From positions 186,001 to 250,000 of the forward strand of contig NZ_JAYKOT010000001.1 in assembly GCF_035481615.1 (NCBI RefSeq): a stretch of DNA of 64,000 nucleotides, in the 5' to 3' direction. Shown one piece after another: positions 1 through 10,511 of the stretch; position 1 is the first letter of the stretch, and the number at the start of each line of letters is the position of its first letter. The notes beneath the pieces were generated by a model. That model searched no databases. It saw only the letters and a program-made list of their open reading frames with translations, and was not told where the DNA came from. This DNA comes from Citroniella saccharovorans (GTDB lineage Bacteria; Bacillota; Clostridia; Tissierellales; Peptoniphilaceae). The position numbers and the translations under genes were made by a program.

Positions 1-1174
1 TTCCTGTTTGAAGATTTCTTTTTTCGTACCTATTTTTTCTTGATTCTTTTTATTTATATTATATTTGTCTTTATTTTTTTCAGATTCACTTTTAAATCCT
101 TCAGATAGGCTATCCTGTCTAAATTTCCCACTAGAAACCCTACCCATTAGCATATTTTTTTCTTCTAAATTTCTAACTTTGCCCTTGAAATATTTGCTAT
201 TTTGTTTTTTATTAGTATTCAGGTCTTGAATTATTTTTTTATCTTCTTCATTTGCCTTATATGATAGATCTTTTCTTCTAAACTTCCCATTTAAAGATTT
301 TAATTCTGCTTTTTCCCCTTTATCCTTAAACTGACTTTGAGATTGATAAAGTTTTTTAAAGGTGTTTTTTTGAAAGCTTTCTTTCCCTTTCTTACCAAGA
401 ATAGAATAACCATCCCAATTTTTTTCTTTGCACATCAGAAGATGGTAAATACTTATAGTCATCTCTTGTATCCCTATAGGATACATTGCTATCACTAAAG
501 TTCATGTCATAGTGATCTATGACACCATCATTATCTGAGTCCTGTGATAATGGATCATATGTTGAACTTACCTCTCTATTAAAATTCTTATCTTCTTTTC
601 TAAATCTCCTTATTTTTTTCTCTGGCACATCATTAAAACTTTCACTCTCAACGTTTTTCTTCCATTTTAAATTACTATTCCCCTTGCAATTTTTTTGAGG
701 AGAAATGCTACTTTTTATATTAGAGTTAGTTGAAATTACTCCATCATTAAAATCTTCTTTAAAATTACTTAGCCTATATTCTGTTTCTTGCCCGTGATAT
801 TCACCATATCTACTTTCCTCATTTTCTTCCATTTTTCTATGCTGCCGTTGCGAATATTCCGGCTGATATTCATTATGATATGAGGCTTCTGCAAATTTTT
901 CCTCATGGATTTTTCTTTGTCTTCTTTCTCTATTTGGCTTTTCTTTTTCTTTGAATAAATCCTGACTATTTTCTTGCAAATGATCTGAGTAATATTTAGA
1001 GTTTTCAACATTATTGTCTATGTTGTTCCTGCTTTTTACTTTATTTATTTCTTTTTTTGAAAAATCTGATGGTCTCTCTGTATTACTGAATTTTTCATTG
1101 CTTTCTTCTTTCTTTTCTGATATAAGCTTGGTCTTTGGTACATCTCTTGGGTTTACTTTCCCTTTCTTTTTCAT
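1..1174 (-). CDS. Large hydrophilic ICE protein, frameshifted, runs off window
   Basis: The first 260 codons start at an ATG at 1174 and end at 392. A second frame is then open without a stop from about 420 to base 1, adding 140 codons of similar composition. The frames join at a run of seven A on the coding strand (plus-strand T-run 419-425); with six A the reading continues as ...RKNWDGYSILGKK. The protein is Lys/Glu/Asn/Ser-rich and probably disordered. It has one Asp-rich thrombospondin-type-3-like segment (DPLSQDSDNDGVIDHYD) at about residues 208-224. It lies last in the visible transfer operon, downstream of virB4 and the methyltransferase, a usual place for large poorly conserved ICE proteins. 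I do not recognise a function. Confidence 0.6.
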
Positions 1175-1183
1175 ATACGCCTC

Positions 1184-2149
1184 CTATTTCATATTTTTCT
1201 CAATCCTTTCTTTAGCTATTTGACAGTAGTCTTTGTTTATGTCGATTCCAATATATTCTCTGTCCATCCTAATAGCTACCATTCCAACAGTTCCTGAACC
1301 CATAAATGGATCAAGAATCAAGCCTTTTTTAGGACATCCTGCTTTTATACAAAGTTCTACCAGTTTTGGTGGAAATACCGCATAGTGTTTTCCTTTAAAT
1401 GCACTGGTGTTAATAGTCCAAATATCTCTATTGTTTCTAAACTTAGGGACATTATCTCCTATATATTCTCCATACTCTCTTGCTTCATTTATGCTCTGTC
1501 TTTTAGCTCCTGTACCTTCTTGTAAATACTTATTATTTTTTCCTCTTGCCCTCATATATCTTTTCTTGCTTATTTCTTTTATTGGTTCTTTCATAGCGTC
1601 AAAGTTATAGAAATACTTTCTTGCTTTTGATAGTAGGAAGATATGTTCATAAGACCTTGATGGTCTATCTCTACAAGACTCAGGCATGGCATTTTCCTTA
1701 TGCCAAATAATATCGCTTCGTAAATACCAACCGTCCTCTCTTAATTTTAAAGCTAGTTGCCAAGGTATCCCCATTAAGTCTTTTGCCTTGTATCCACTGA
1801 GTTTTTCTGTAATAGACTCTTTTTGACCACTTCTTCCTTCTGTGTTTTTAGGATCTTTATATTCTTTTTTGCTTCTTGTGCCTGCATAAGAATCTCCAAT
1901 AACTATCCAAAGTGTTCCTTCTTTTTTTAATACTCTTTTTACTTCTCTAAAGACTTCAATTAATTTATTTAAATATTCCTCCGGACTTTCTTCTCTTCCA
2001 ATTTGTCCTTCTGCTTTATAATCTCTAAGTCCATAATATGGAGGAGATGTAATACAGCAATCAAATGTTTTATCTGGAAATTCCTTTAGAGCAGAAATTG
2101 CATCTAAATTAATAATATAGTTAGTTTTTAACTTCTCTCTGTCTATCAA
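1184..2149 (-). CDS. ICE-encoded DNA methyltransferase (N4-cytosine/N6-adenine, beta-class order)
   Basis: This 321-aa protein transfers methyl from S-adenosylmethionine to a base in DNA. The catalytic motif SPPY lies at residues 35-38. The AdoMet-binding motif DPFMGSGT lies near the C-terminus, at about 280-287. That order, motif IV before motif I, is the beta arrangement. No restriction endonuclease gene is adjacent, so it looks like an orphan enzyme protecting the ICE from host restriction. Its start overlaps the 3' end of virB4 by 29 bp, so it is probably translationally coupled and expressed with the transfer genes. The target sequence cannot be read from the sequence. Confidence 0.88.
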   Translation of the reverse strand: MIDREKLKTNYIINLDAISALKEFPDKTFDCCITSPPYYGLRDYKAEGQIGREESPEEYLNKLIEVFREVKRVLKKEGTLWIVIGDSYAGTRSKKEYKDPKNTEGRSGQKESITEKLSGYKAKDLMGIPWQLALKLREDGWYLRSDIIWHKENAMPESCRDRPSRSYEHIFLLSKARKYFYNFDAMKEPIKEISKKRYMRARGKNNKYLQEGTGAKRQSINEAREYGEYIGDNVPKFRNNRDIWTINTSAFKGKHYAVFPPKLVELCIKAGCPKKGLILDPFMGSGTVGMVAIRMDREYIGIDINKDYCQIAKERIEKNMK

Positions 2150-5100
2150 TTTCTATCCCTTCCTTTAATTCTTCTGGTTTAGTTGTCATTAACTTATACA
2201 ATTTCGTATCTTTAGGAAATCTATCTACAAAAGGTACTATTGTGTTTCCGTAGAATAGTAATCCCTCTCCCTCATTGGAATTTGTGACGTAGGATAACTG
2301 ATAAAGAGATATATTTAACTTATTAGCTAAAATTTCCCTATCACCACTAGCTTGATTAAGCATTAAGATAAAATCTGTGTTATCAAATATATTTTCTATT
2401 TCAGGACTGGCTAAAAGGTCGGCGGGTAGGGCAAAGGCGCCTACTACAAAGTAGCGGTTTCCTAGACCCTCCCACAGAACCGAACGTACCCCTCTCGAGG
2501 TATTCGGCTCCCCATTAGTAATTAACATATTAGTTTAGTGTTCATGTATTTCTTTATGACACTTGTTACAGACTACAAGTGTTTTTCTTCTTTTCTCTTT
2601 CATTGCTTGTTCCCAATTGGAATCGCCTAAGTCTTTTAGGTTCTTAACCACATGAACCTCATAGAGTTCAGCATTTTTACAACCACACAATTCGCAGGTT
2701 TTGGCATTCAATCTCTGTCTAATAGTCGTTTTCCAATTAAATTTCTTTCTAACGAAAATTATATCTTCAACCTTTCCACCTTTGCAGTCTGCTATTTTAA
2801 CGGGCTTCACACGTTTTGTTCCTGCTTTTGTTTCATAGGGTACAGACCATGTTTTCCCGTCCTTATACTTATTTATGATTTTGCGAATGCTTGTTTTATG
2901 CTTGTTTGCTATGGTTTTTAAGCAACTATATTCCATGAGATAACAAAAGTAGTCTAATGTATGATAGTCAACTGCTAATTTGTAATAATTACATAAACCT
3001 CTAGCTTCTGCATTATAATGCTCCACAATTTCAGAATCAGATAAGTTTAAAAGTCCTGCACGATGTATTGGCTGAATTTCACCATTTTCTTTTTGGCGTA
3101 TAACTCCTTTATCAAACATAAATTTTTCTATTTTGTCTGAGTGGGGAATTGTAAGGGCAACTTTCATATGCAAGGTTCGAGATTGTCGCCATTTTCCATT
3201 TTTCATTTTATGCCCTTTGACTTGTTTGTTTCTTCTTACTGAAATATCGTATCCTAAAAACCTAACTTTCTCAGAGCTATGAGTGATAAGGGTCTTTTCT
3301 TCGCTTAATGTAAGCTTTAGTTCCTCATCTAAAAATTTGGCGATTTCTTCTTTTAAATCCTTGCAATCTTCTTTTGTACCACAAACTCCAACTAACCAGT
3401 CATCAGCGTATCTAACAAAGGTAAATCTTTTGTTATCTTTATTTTTACAAGGTAAAGTTCTTAATGACTTCTTTTGCTCCTTGTATTGCTTTATTAATTC
3501 CTGTCTTTCTTCTTCGTCCGTGGTATTGTCTATCCAATAGGACAAACGTTTCATTTCTTTATCCACTTCATGGTATTTAGGGCTTTTATATGCTGAACTT
3601 GGCTTATCAAAATGAGTACTTATTTCATCAAACTTTTTATCAAGTTCATTAAGGTAGATATTCGCTAAAATTGGTGCACATATTGAACCTTGGGGTGCTC
3701 CACTATAGGTTGCATTGTATTGCCAATTTTCAATATAGCCTGCCTTTAAGAATTGACGTATTATGTTTAAAAATTTGCTATCTTTAATTTTCCTGCCAAG
3801 TATTTCTATTAACTTGTTGTGGTTGATATTATCAAAACAACCTTTAATATCTCCTTCTATGAACCACACTACACCTGTAAATTCAGTTTTAATCTGCTTT
3901 AATGCTGTATGACAGCTTTTTCCAGGTCTAAATCCATGTGAGTTTTTGTGAAATATTGGTTCATAGATAGCTTCCAGTATCATTCTGACTACTTCTTGCA
4001 ACAATTTGTCCCTAAATGTTGGTATGCCCAATGGACGCAATTTACCATTTTGCTTTGGTATATATTCTCGTCTTACCGGTTTTGCTTTATAGCTACCATC
4101 TTTAAGTGAATTAATCAACTCTTGAACGTATTCGTTACTGAATCCATCTGCTGTATCTTCATCGATACCTTTTGTTGTTGCTCCTTTGTTTGCATAAAGA
4201 TTTTGGTAGGCAGCGTGGTAAATATCTTCACGAAGCAAGTATCTGTAAATCCTCGTAAACACGCCATCTACATATTTTGTTGAACACTTTTCTATACGCT
4301 CTAAAATTTCAAATGTTGGTTTCATTGAGGTTTCTCCTCCCTTTCATTTTTCTGTTTTAGAATTTACTAACTAGTTCCCTTCGCCATGTAAGAGTTATTA
4401 ACTCTCTCGGACTACTATGGAACTTCCGTTGCCATATCAAACAAATATGTCTGACTTAGGCAATCCCCAGTTAATGTTGTGTATAGGTCGTTGAAGATTG
4501 TCGGATATGCTTTCGGTCTGTTATGACATGTTCTCATGCCTGTTTCATAACTTTCTTGATAGTTACAATGCCGTAAAAGATGACATTGTAGTGTTATAAC
4601 TAGGGTTTCAGGACTTTTACCCTAACCTGCAAAAAACAGGAACTTAGACCTCACATTCGATAAATTCAATCTTATCCTCATATCTTCTTATCATCGGGAA
4701 ACAGTCGCACCTAAAGTCCTTCGGTGACTAATCCCTTAACTGTCATGCTTTGGTCCCGTGAAAGTTTCCTTTCAATCGGTAAGACAGTTTGATTTGCACA
4801 CTATCGTATGCAGTAGCACCTACGCTACTTTACACAACACCCTATCTGGGCGCACCTTTACATTTTGTGTTAATCCTGTTGGAATCCCGCCCCATTTTCT
4901 AAATCTCTTCCAAATTTCTATGGAATATGAGGCTGTTTGTTCTTCTCTTAAAAGCAAATGGAATTCGTCACAGTAATATCTGGTTTCCTTCTTATTTCTA
5001 TTAATAGTTACTCTATTCCACACTTGATCTTGAACAATTAACATACCTATTTTTCTAAGTTGCTTTCCTAATTCCTTAATGTCATAACAAAGAATTCTAT

Positions 5101-7051
5101 TTCCTGTATCTACATTAGTCCTATGGTTAAATACATTGAGGCTGCCTTTGACATAAATTTCCATTTCTACCGCTAATTTTTTCCCTACATTTTCTTCTTG
5201 TTTTAAAAGTAAATTATATAAATCTTCTAAAATTGGCATATTTTCAGAAATTGGATTGTCGAAGTAATCCTTATATAATATTGGAAGACATCTATCAATT
5301 ACTGAAGTTTCTTCTGCACTTAATCCTTCCTTTCCTACTACAAGTTCAAACAGTGAAAGAATAAAATCAGACTTTAAAGATAAGGGATTGTCTTCATCGG
5401 CATAGTCTACATTTATATCCAACGGGTTTATATAATCCTTACTTGTTGGCGATATTTTTATAACTTCTCCACCTAGTGCCTTAGTTAAATTTCCATACTC
5501 ACCTTCCGGGTCACAGATAATGATGTCATCTTGTGTAATTAAAAAAGCATTGGTAATTTCTCTTTTAGCCGAAAAAGATTTACCACTACCAGGCGTTCCA
5601 AGTATTAAACCGTTTGGATTCTTTAAAAGCTTTCTATCTGTCATAATGATGTTACGACTTAAAGCATTTAATCCGTAGTATAAGCTCTCTCCTTCTAAGC
5701 ACAACTCTTCTGTTGTAAAAGGAATAAAGACTGCTGTAGAGCTAGTTGTAAGTCCTCTTTTTATTTCGATTTCATTTTTTCCAAGTGGTAGGGAGGAAAT
5801 TAGTCCTTGTTCCTGTCTATAGTTAAGATTTTTCAATACACAATTATGCCTACCTGCTATTGAATTTAGTTGAAAGATTATATTACTCAATTTCTTTCTA
5901 CTTTTTTCCATATTTGTAAACAAAATAGTTATGACAAACATTCTCTCATTATGATTTTGAAGTTCTACCAATAGTTTCTTAGCATCATTACCATAGGTAA
6001 TTAAATCGCTTGGAAGAATATCAATATCATATCCTGATCTTATAGCCTTCTTATTTTCTTCAATTTTCATTTTATCCAAGTCCGTTATTTTTCTTTTAAT
6101 CATCTTTATAGCTTCTGTTTGATCAATGGAATTTATATGAAATGTTACAATCATATTTTCTTCAACCCCTAAAAATTCTGATAATAATCTATCTGATAAT
6201 TCAGGTGCTAGAATTTGCAGAAAGTTTACTTCTCCAAAGTATTCTCCAATTTTAAATTGATTGTGAGATGAAAAGTTAAATGATGCTGGTACTATATAAT
6301 CCTTAGTAGATAGTCCACTATATTTTAGGTCTTCAAAGGAAAAAACAAAATTCTTATTCGGATTTAATATATCGTGAATAACCTTTAACCTTTCATATCC
6401 ACTTAATACATAAGCTTTTACTCCCATCTGCTTAAAGTTATTTAATATATCCATTTCCATTCTTTCAAGTCTTGTAGTTGCCTCTTTTAAATCTTGTGCT
6501 TGTAAGCTAAAGGTGATATACATATATTTAGTAAGTCCATTATTTCCTTTTTGACTCTGATTTTTTAGCATTTTCCTGTACTCTTTTCGTATTTCATTAT
6601 ATGAATCGTTTCTATCTGGAACATTGATGTTTTTTTCTACTTCTTCATTTTTTCCTATGCGATTAATATATGAAAGTTCTATATCAACACTTGGATCAAA
6701 ATAGTTTAAAAAACTTGAAAATTCATTAAATATGCTTTCCTTATCTTCTTCTGTTGAAAGCTGGTAGTTAATATCTAAAAAACGTATCATTTTATTAAAT
6801 TTGTTCTTCTCAACTTGGCAAATCCCATTTCTCAACATTCTTAAATAAGGGATTGTTTCCTGAACGCTCTTTTTCTTCTTCCCACCAAAAAAGGAAAGCT
6901 TCTTTTTGGGCTTTCCTTTTTCTTTAGAAATATTTGCTTTTTTCATCTTTTTTTGACTTATACTAATGCTTTTTAAATCTTCTTTTTGTTTTTTTAAATT
7001 TCTTTTTTCTTGATTTAATTTTTTCTGTTGTTTTTTCTGTATTTGATTCAT
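2121..7051 (-). CDS. virB4: VirB4/TraE conjugation ATPase, split by a group II intron
   Basis: This is the ATPase that powers the type IV secretion channel. Exon 1 is 7051-4856 (732 codons) and exon 2 is 2420-2121 (99 codons plus stop). Removing the intron gives an uninterrupted 831-aa protein, a normal length for the family. Walker A (GTPGSGKS) is near residue 485 and Walker B (YYCDEF) near 690. The spliced junction reads ...TQNVK|DLLASPEIENIF, the conserved segment after Walker B. The N-terminus is strongly basic, with many Lys residues. The start overlaps the end of prgI by 4 bp. Without splicing, the protein stops 11 residues into the intron and lacks its C-terminal 99 residues. Confidence 0.9.
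2477..2510 (-). ncRNA. Group II intron domain V (catalytic hairpin)
   Basis: A 34-nt hairpin reading GAGCCGAAUACC...GGUACGUUCGGUUC on the minus strand. It has the AGC triad near its 5' strand and the length typical of domain V. It lies just downstream of the maturase stop codon, as expected. It marks the intron as a structurally intact ribozyme. Confidence 0.85.
2535..4325 (-). CDS. ltrA: Group II intron reverse transcriptase/maturase (LtrA family)
   Basis: This 596-aa protein has a reverse transcriptase domain with the catalytic YADD motif near residue 304, a maturase (X) domain around 390-500, and a C-terminal HNH endonuclease zinc module from about 545 (CELCGC...VCNKCHKEIH). It would fold the intron RNA for splicing, nick the target DNA and copy the RNA. 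The HNH core reads EVHVVKN where related proteins usually have two adjacent His, so endonuclease strength is uncertain. It is encoded inside intron domain IV and full length for the family. Confidence 0.93.
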   Translation of the reverse strand: MKPTFEILERIEKCSTKYVDGVFTRIYRYLLREDIYHAAYQNLYANKGATTKGIDEDTADGFSNEYVQELINSLKDGSYKAKPVRREYIPKQNGKLRPLGIPTFRDKLLQEVVRMILEAIYEPIFHKNSHGFRPGKSCHTALKQIKTEFTGVVWFIEGDIKGCFDNINHNKLIEILGRKIKDSKFLNIIRQFLKAGYIENWQYNATYSGAPQGSICAPILANIYLNELDKKFDEISTHFDKPSSAYKSPKYHEVDKEMKRLSYWIDNTTDEEERQELIKQYKEQKKSLRTLPCKNKDNKRFTFVRYADDWLVGVCGTKEDCKDLKEEIAKFLDEELKLTLSEEKTLITHSSEKVRFLGYDISVRRNKQVKGHKMKNGKWRQSRTLHMKVALTIPHSDKIEKFMFDKGVIRQKENGEIQPIHRAGLLNLSDSEIVEHYNAEARGLCNYYKLAVDYHTLDYFCYLMEYSCLKTIANKHKTSIRKIINKYKDGKTWSVPYETKAGTKRVKPVKIADCKGGKVEDIIFVRKKFNWKTTIRQRLNAKTCELCGCKNAELYEVHVVKNLKDLGDSNWEQAMKEKRRKTLVVCNKCHKEIHEH

Positions 7052-7386
7052 TTACTCCTTTCCTTTCTTTGTTTCTTTATATCATAAATACATTCTGTCT
7101 TGTATATCCTTATACTTGTCTGTCTTTTCTTATCTATAATATACTTTAAATATTTTTCAAAATAGATCCCGTCCTTTTCATAAAGAGTTGCAAATATTAT
7201 AGGAAAAGACACACCTATCATAATTAACATAGATAGGTCATTAGGCAGCACTTTTTTTACCATTAAATATACTGGAAAGCCTATTAGACCTGCAATTGTA
7301 AAGCCAATTAATTGTCTTTTTGTTAGATTTAGAGCTACCTTTGTTTTTACTTTTGTTAAGTCCTTTGGGACATTTACATAAGCCAT
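7048..7386 (-). CDS. PrgI-family transfer membrane protein
   Basis: A 112-aa protein with a short N-terminal cytosolic part (MAYVNVPKDLTKVKTKV) and two close hydrophobic segments at about residues 25-70, then a basic C-terminal tail. This is the PrgI/VirB3-like architecture that sits directly before VirB4 in Gram-positive type IV secretion operons. It overlaps virB4 by 4 bp and touches the 86-aa gene upstream, indicating a tightly coupled operon. Its role would be to anchor VirB4 at the membrane channel. Confidence 0.85.
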   Translation of the reverse strand: MAYVNVPKDLTKVKTKVALNLTKRQLIGFTIAGLIGFPVYLMVKKVLPNDLSMLIMIGVSFPIIFATLYEKDGIYFEKYLKYIIDKKRQTSIRIYKTECIYDIKKQRKERSK

Positions 7387-7646
7387 TATTCTAAACCCTC
7401 TAAGTAAAAGCCATATATATCTTCTCTGTTCAGATCTTCTAATGATTTTCCCATATTCACTGCTATTTCTAAGACTTTTTCATTCGTTTCTTCTCTATTA
7501 TCTAAAACTTCCAATGTTTTTCTTATAATCATTCTATTTTGTATTTCTCTTGTAATATATCCCGCTATTAAAAGTATTGGGAGTCCTATTGTTCCAAGTG
7601 TTTTTAAATTAATTTTATTGTCTTTTTTTCTTCTAATTTTCATCAT
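7386..7646 (-). CDS. Small membrane protein of the transfer operon (86 aa)
   Basis: I do not recognise this family. The protein has a basic N-terminus (MMKIRRKKDNK), one membrane segment at about residues 17-30, and an acidic soluble tail. It shares one base with prgI downstream and follows the VirB6-like gene by 14 bp, so it belongs to the secretion-channel operon. A small accessory channel subunit is the likely role, by position only. Confidence 0.6.
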   Translation of the reverse strand: MMKIRRKKDNKINLKTLGTIGLPILLIAGYITREIQNRMIIRKTLEVLDNREETNEKVLEIAVNMGKSLEDLNREDIYGFYLEGLE

Positions 7647-7660
7647 CTTCTCCTTTTTTA

Positions 7661-8524
7661 TTAATGAGCATTTAAAATTGATTTTGCAATACTTCCTGAT
7701 TTCATCATAGTTATACCAAGTATTAAGGTGTATCCTAGTAATTCAAAAATACTTTTGTGTATGTCTGATATATTTAAAGTCTTAACAAGTACGGCATAAA
7801 TTCCTACGCATATAAGTAGGAATAAACCTTGCAAGCCAAGTGCGAAGAGCCCTCTTATATAGTTTGTTCCAATACTTCCCCATTCTTTATTACCCATTGT
7901 GGCAAAAGGTATGGCGCAAACTGAAGTATAAATATATATTTCTATCATCCTGCCGTATAGAATAACTGTAATTAGTATTGATATCCCTTGAATTATCATC
8001 TTTACAATTGATGTCTCTAGTACTATAGTCATTAATTTTCCTATTGACTCTCCTTTTAGGCTATCTACCATATTAGCTATATCACCTGGAGAAACTTTTG
8101 CACTAGCATTTGCCACACCTGCTGCCTTTCCTATTAAATTCTGTGCCACATCAAATACTGCCATAGAAAAGTCAAAAGCATGAGATACAAGCCATACTGC
8201 TATCCACATTTTTATCATATATTTAAAAAAATCAAAGGTATCTGTGTCATGCATATTATTTTTGTTCATTACCATTTGAATTAATTCAATACATAGTACA
8301 GCCGTTATGATAAGACCTGCTATGGGAAGTATAACATTTTCTGAAATAGACTTTATGAAGTGGAAAACCTCCAAGTTCCATCCACTCGGAGTCTTTCCTA
8401 CCTCATTTGCTATCGTTGATACTTTGTCATTTATATCAAGGAACATTCCGCTTAAATTTTCCTTGATCATATCAATAAGTATCTCCGAAAAAAACTCTTT
8501 GATCTTATCTACTATATTAAACAT
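7661..8524 (-). CDS. VirB6/TrbL-like multi-spanning conjugation protein
   Basis: This 287-aa protein has about six hydrophobic spans. It begins with an amphipathic segment (FNIVDKIKEFFSEIL). The first membrane segments lie around residues 55-85 and 105-125, and several more lie between 170 and 285. It sits between maff2 and prgI, where the VirB6-like channel subunit of Tn1549/CTn-type elements is found. The expected function is to form the inner-membrane part of the DNA transfer channel. Confidence rests on topology and gene order more than on motifs. Confidence 0.75.
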   Translation of the reverse strand: MFNIVDKIKEFFSEILIDMIKENLSGMFLDINDKVSTIANEVGKTPSGWNLEVFHFIKSISENVILPIAGLIITAVLCIELIQMVMNKNNMHDTDTFDFFKYMIKMWIAVWLVSHAFDFSMAVFDVAQNLIGKAAGVANASAKVSPGDIANMVDSLKGESIGKLMTIVLETSIVKMIIQGISILITVILYGRMIEIYIYTSVCAIPFATMGNKEWGSIGTNYIRGLFALGLQGLFLLICVGIYAVLVKTLNISDIHKSIFELLGYTLILGITMMKSGSIAKSILNAH

Positions 8525-8525
8525 T

Positions 8526-8603
8526 TTATTTTAACACGTTTGCTAATAGCGGTATTAGTTTTAAACCTATGAGTACAATTCCCCCTCCAGCCATAAGCTG
8601 CTT
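8526..8603 (-). pseudogene. 3' fragment of maff2 (right half of an element-split gene)
   Basis: On the minus strand this reads KQLMAGGGIVLIGLKLIPLLANVLK and then a stop. That is the C-terminal membrane segment of Maff2-family proteins, which precede the VirB6-like gene in such ICEs. The N-terminal half lies 11.7 kb away at 20253-20411. The fragment has no start of its own and lies directly upstream of the VirB6-like gene. Confidence 0.85.
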
Positions 8604-8612
8604 TATGCCTAA

Positions 8613-10259
8613 TTAGAGATTGTAAAATACTTGTAGTGTGTCTGTATTTCCTATGAAATTGTAGTAAATATCAATTGTTTGGGTGATTTCTCCATTCACT
8701 ACTTCTTTTTCGTGAACATAGATTTTTGAGATGAGTTCATTTAAGGTTTCTTTGTCCAGCCTCTTTATATCCTTATGTTTTTTTATGAGTTCAATCCATT
8801 TTTTGACATTAATATCTTCAAGATCTTCTTTAACAATCAATTTTTGATTATCTTCTATTCTTTGGTTTAGATAATCTTGTTCTTTCTGTGATTTTTCAAG
8901 AATTTTTTGGAAGTTGCTTTCACTTATCTTGTTATCTAGCCAGTCATCATATAGTCTTTCAATCTTTTTAGTTAAGTCTTCTACTCTTATCTGATCTTCG
9001 TAAATCTTATCCATGATAAATTTTTGTTCTTCTTCATTATCAATTTCTCGTGATTTTTCAAGTGCTTTTATAATTTCTTTTTCGTCTTTTAATGCTATTT
9101 CTGCATTTTTTCTAATATCTTTAAGCACTATCTCATAAAGAGTATCGTAATAAATTCTATGTTGACTACATAATGACTTTCCATATCTTCTATAAGTGTT
9201 ACAAGTGAGTAACTTTTCTCTTTTTTTCGATTTGTTTCTTCCAAGATTTAAAGATTTTCCACAATCGGGACATTTCACAATACCTGCAAATATACTTTCT
9301 TCTCCATTTTTAAATGGTCTTCTCCTGCTCTTTAATTTTTCATTTGCTATATTATAAATATCTTCAGAAATAATTGGTTCGTGTGTATTTTCTACTATTA
9401 TCCATTCCTCTTTAGGTTTATCGGATAACCAACCTACTTTGAATTTATAATTAACTTTTTGACTAGCAATATGACCAATATAAACTGGGTTTTCAATAAT
9501 TTCTTTTAGGGTTGTGCAATCCCACCAATACTCTCCACCATCTACGGTCATTTCTAACTTAGTTTTTTTATTTCTAAGTCCTTTTTTTCTATTCCACCAG
9601 GTAGGTGTAGGTATTTTTTCTTCAAAAAGTCTTCTCCTAATTGCTTGTACTCCATAACCACTAAAAGCAAGATCAAAAATTTTTTCAACAATCCATGAAG
9701 TTTCATCATCGATTACTAATTTATGTGGATCATCATTGTCTTTCCTATATCCTATTGGAGCAAGACAACCAATAAATTTCCCTTGCCTTGCTCTTGTCAT
9801 ATAGGCAGATTTCATCTTTTTGGAAACATCTCTTGAATAAAACTCGTTTAAAACATTTTTAAAAGGAACTATTTCATTGTTTTCTTGAAAGGTATCTACT
9901 CCATCATTTAAAGCTATATATCTGACATTGTTCTTTGGGAAGAAATTTTCTGTATAGTATCCAGTCTGTAAATAGTTTCTTCCAAGCCTTGATAAGTCCT
10001 TAGTGATGACTATATCCACTTTTTTATTTTCAATATCTCTAATTAGTCTTTGAAATGATGGTCTATTTGTATTTAATCCAGTATATCCATCATCTATATA
10101 TACATCGTAAATACTCCAACCTCTTGATTTTACATAGTTTTCTAAAAGTTCCTTTTGGTTTTGTATGCTGGCACTCTCTCCTTTCTGCTCATCATCTTTA
10201 GATAGTCTGCAATAAATTGCAGCTTTGAATGAAAAGTGATTTGAATTTGTTTGTATCAT
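8613..10259 (-). CDS. Large serine recombinase of IME1 (TnpX type)
   Basis: This 548-aa protein carries a resolvase domain with catalytic Ser in YCRLSKDD (about residue 20) and the conserved DLSRLGRNY. A recombinase domain and a zinc ribbon (CPDCGKSL...CNTYRRYGKSLC) follow at about 330-370, then a long coiled coil. It would excise and integrate IME1 without host factors. It lies at the element end, as usual for tnpX genes. Its stop codon lies within 10 bp of the junction with maff2. A 74-aa gene sits 3 bp upstream. Confidence 0.92.
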   Translation of the reverse strand: MIQTNSNHFSFKAAIYCRLSKDDEQKGESASIQNQKELLENYVKSRGWSIYDVYIDDGYTGLNTNRPSFQRLIRDIENKKVDIVITKDLSRLGRNYLQTGYYTENFFPKNNVRYIALNDGVDTFQENNEIVPFKNVLNEFYSRDVSKKMKSAYMTRARQGKFIGCLAPIGYRKDNDDPHKLVIDDETSWIVEKIFDLAFSGYGVQAIRRRLFEEKIPTPTWWNRKKGLRNKKTKLEMTVDGGEYWWDCTTLKEIIENPVYIGHIASQKVNYKFKVGWLSDKPKEEWIIVENTHEPIISEDIYNIANEKLKSRRRPFKNGEESIFAGIVKCPDCGKSLNLGRNKSKKREKLLTCNTYRRYGKSLCSQHRIYYDTLYEIVLKDIRKNAEIALKDEKEIIKALEKSREIDNEEEQKFIMDKIYEDQIRVEDLTKKIERLYDDWLDNKISESNFQKILEKSQKEQDYLNQRIEDNQKLIVKEDLEDINVKKWIELIKKHKDIKRLDKETLNELISKIYVHEKEVVNGEITQTIDIYYNFIGNTDTLQVFYNL

Positions 10260-10262
10260 TTC

Positions 10263-10487
10263 CTATTCCTCCTTATTTGAGTTTTCGGAAATAACACAAC
10301 TTTCTCTAAAACTATTTTTATTATAGCACTCTTTTTTATTACTATCAATATTATATTTGTTGTACTCAATTTCATTAGTCTTATTTAATTTGCTTGATTT
10401 TTTTATTAATCTTAGAAAAGCGTCTGTGTCTGTTCTTCTATTATCATAATTTCTTTTTACAATATATTTTGTTTGTCTTTTTGTCAT
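10263..10487 (-). CDS. Small basic protein before the IME1 recombinase (74 aa)
   Basis: I do not recognise this protein. It is basic at the N-terminus (MTKRQTKYIVKRNYDNRR) and Asn/Lys/Ser-rich after that, with two Cys. It ends 3 bp before the recombinase start, so the two are co-translated. A small TnpW-like partner occupies an accessory slot in the other IME, but sequence similarity is not evident. A recombination accessory role is inference from position. Confidence 0.55.
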   Translation of the reverse strand: MTKRQTKYIVKRNYDNRRTDTDAFLRLIKKSSKLNKTNEIEYNKYNIDSNKKECYNKNSFRESCVISENSNKEE

Positions 10488-10511
10488 AGCTTATCCTTTC
10501 ATGCAATAAAA

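Larger units (their letters stand above)
2421..4855 (-). mobile_element. Group II intron inserted in virB4
   Basis: The intron RNA starts with GUGCGCCCAGAUAGGGUG at 4855, a classical bacterial group II 5' end. It contains about 530 nt of domain I-III sequence, a maturase gene in domain IV, domain V at 2477-2510 and domain VI to about 2421. The 5' boundary is firm. The 3' boundary is set by the virB4 reading frame and could shift by about 3 nt, because the end ...CUACCCGCC lacks the usual AY. Length is about 2435 bp. It lies on the same strand as its host gene, as retrohoming into a transcribed gene requires for splicing. Confidence 0.9.
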
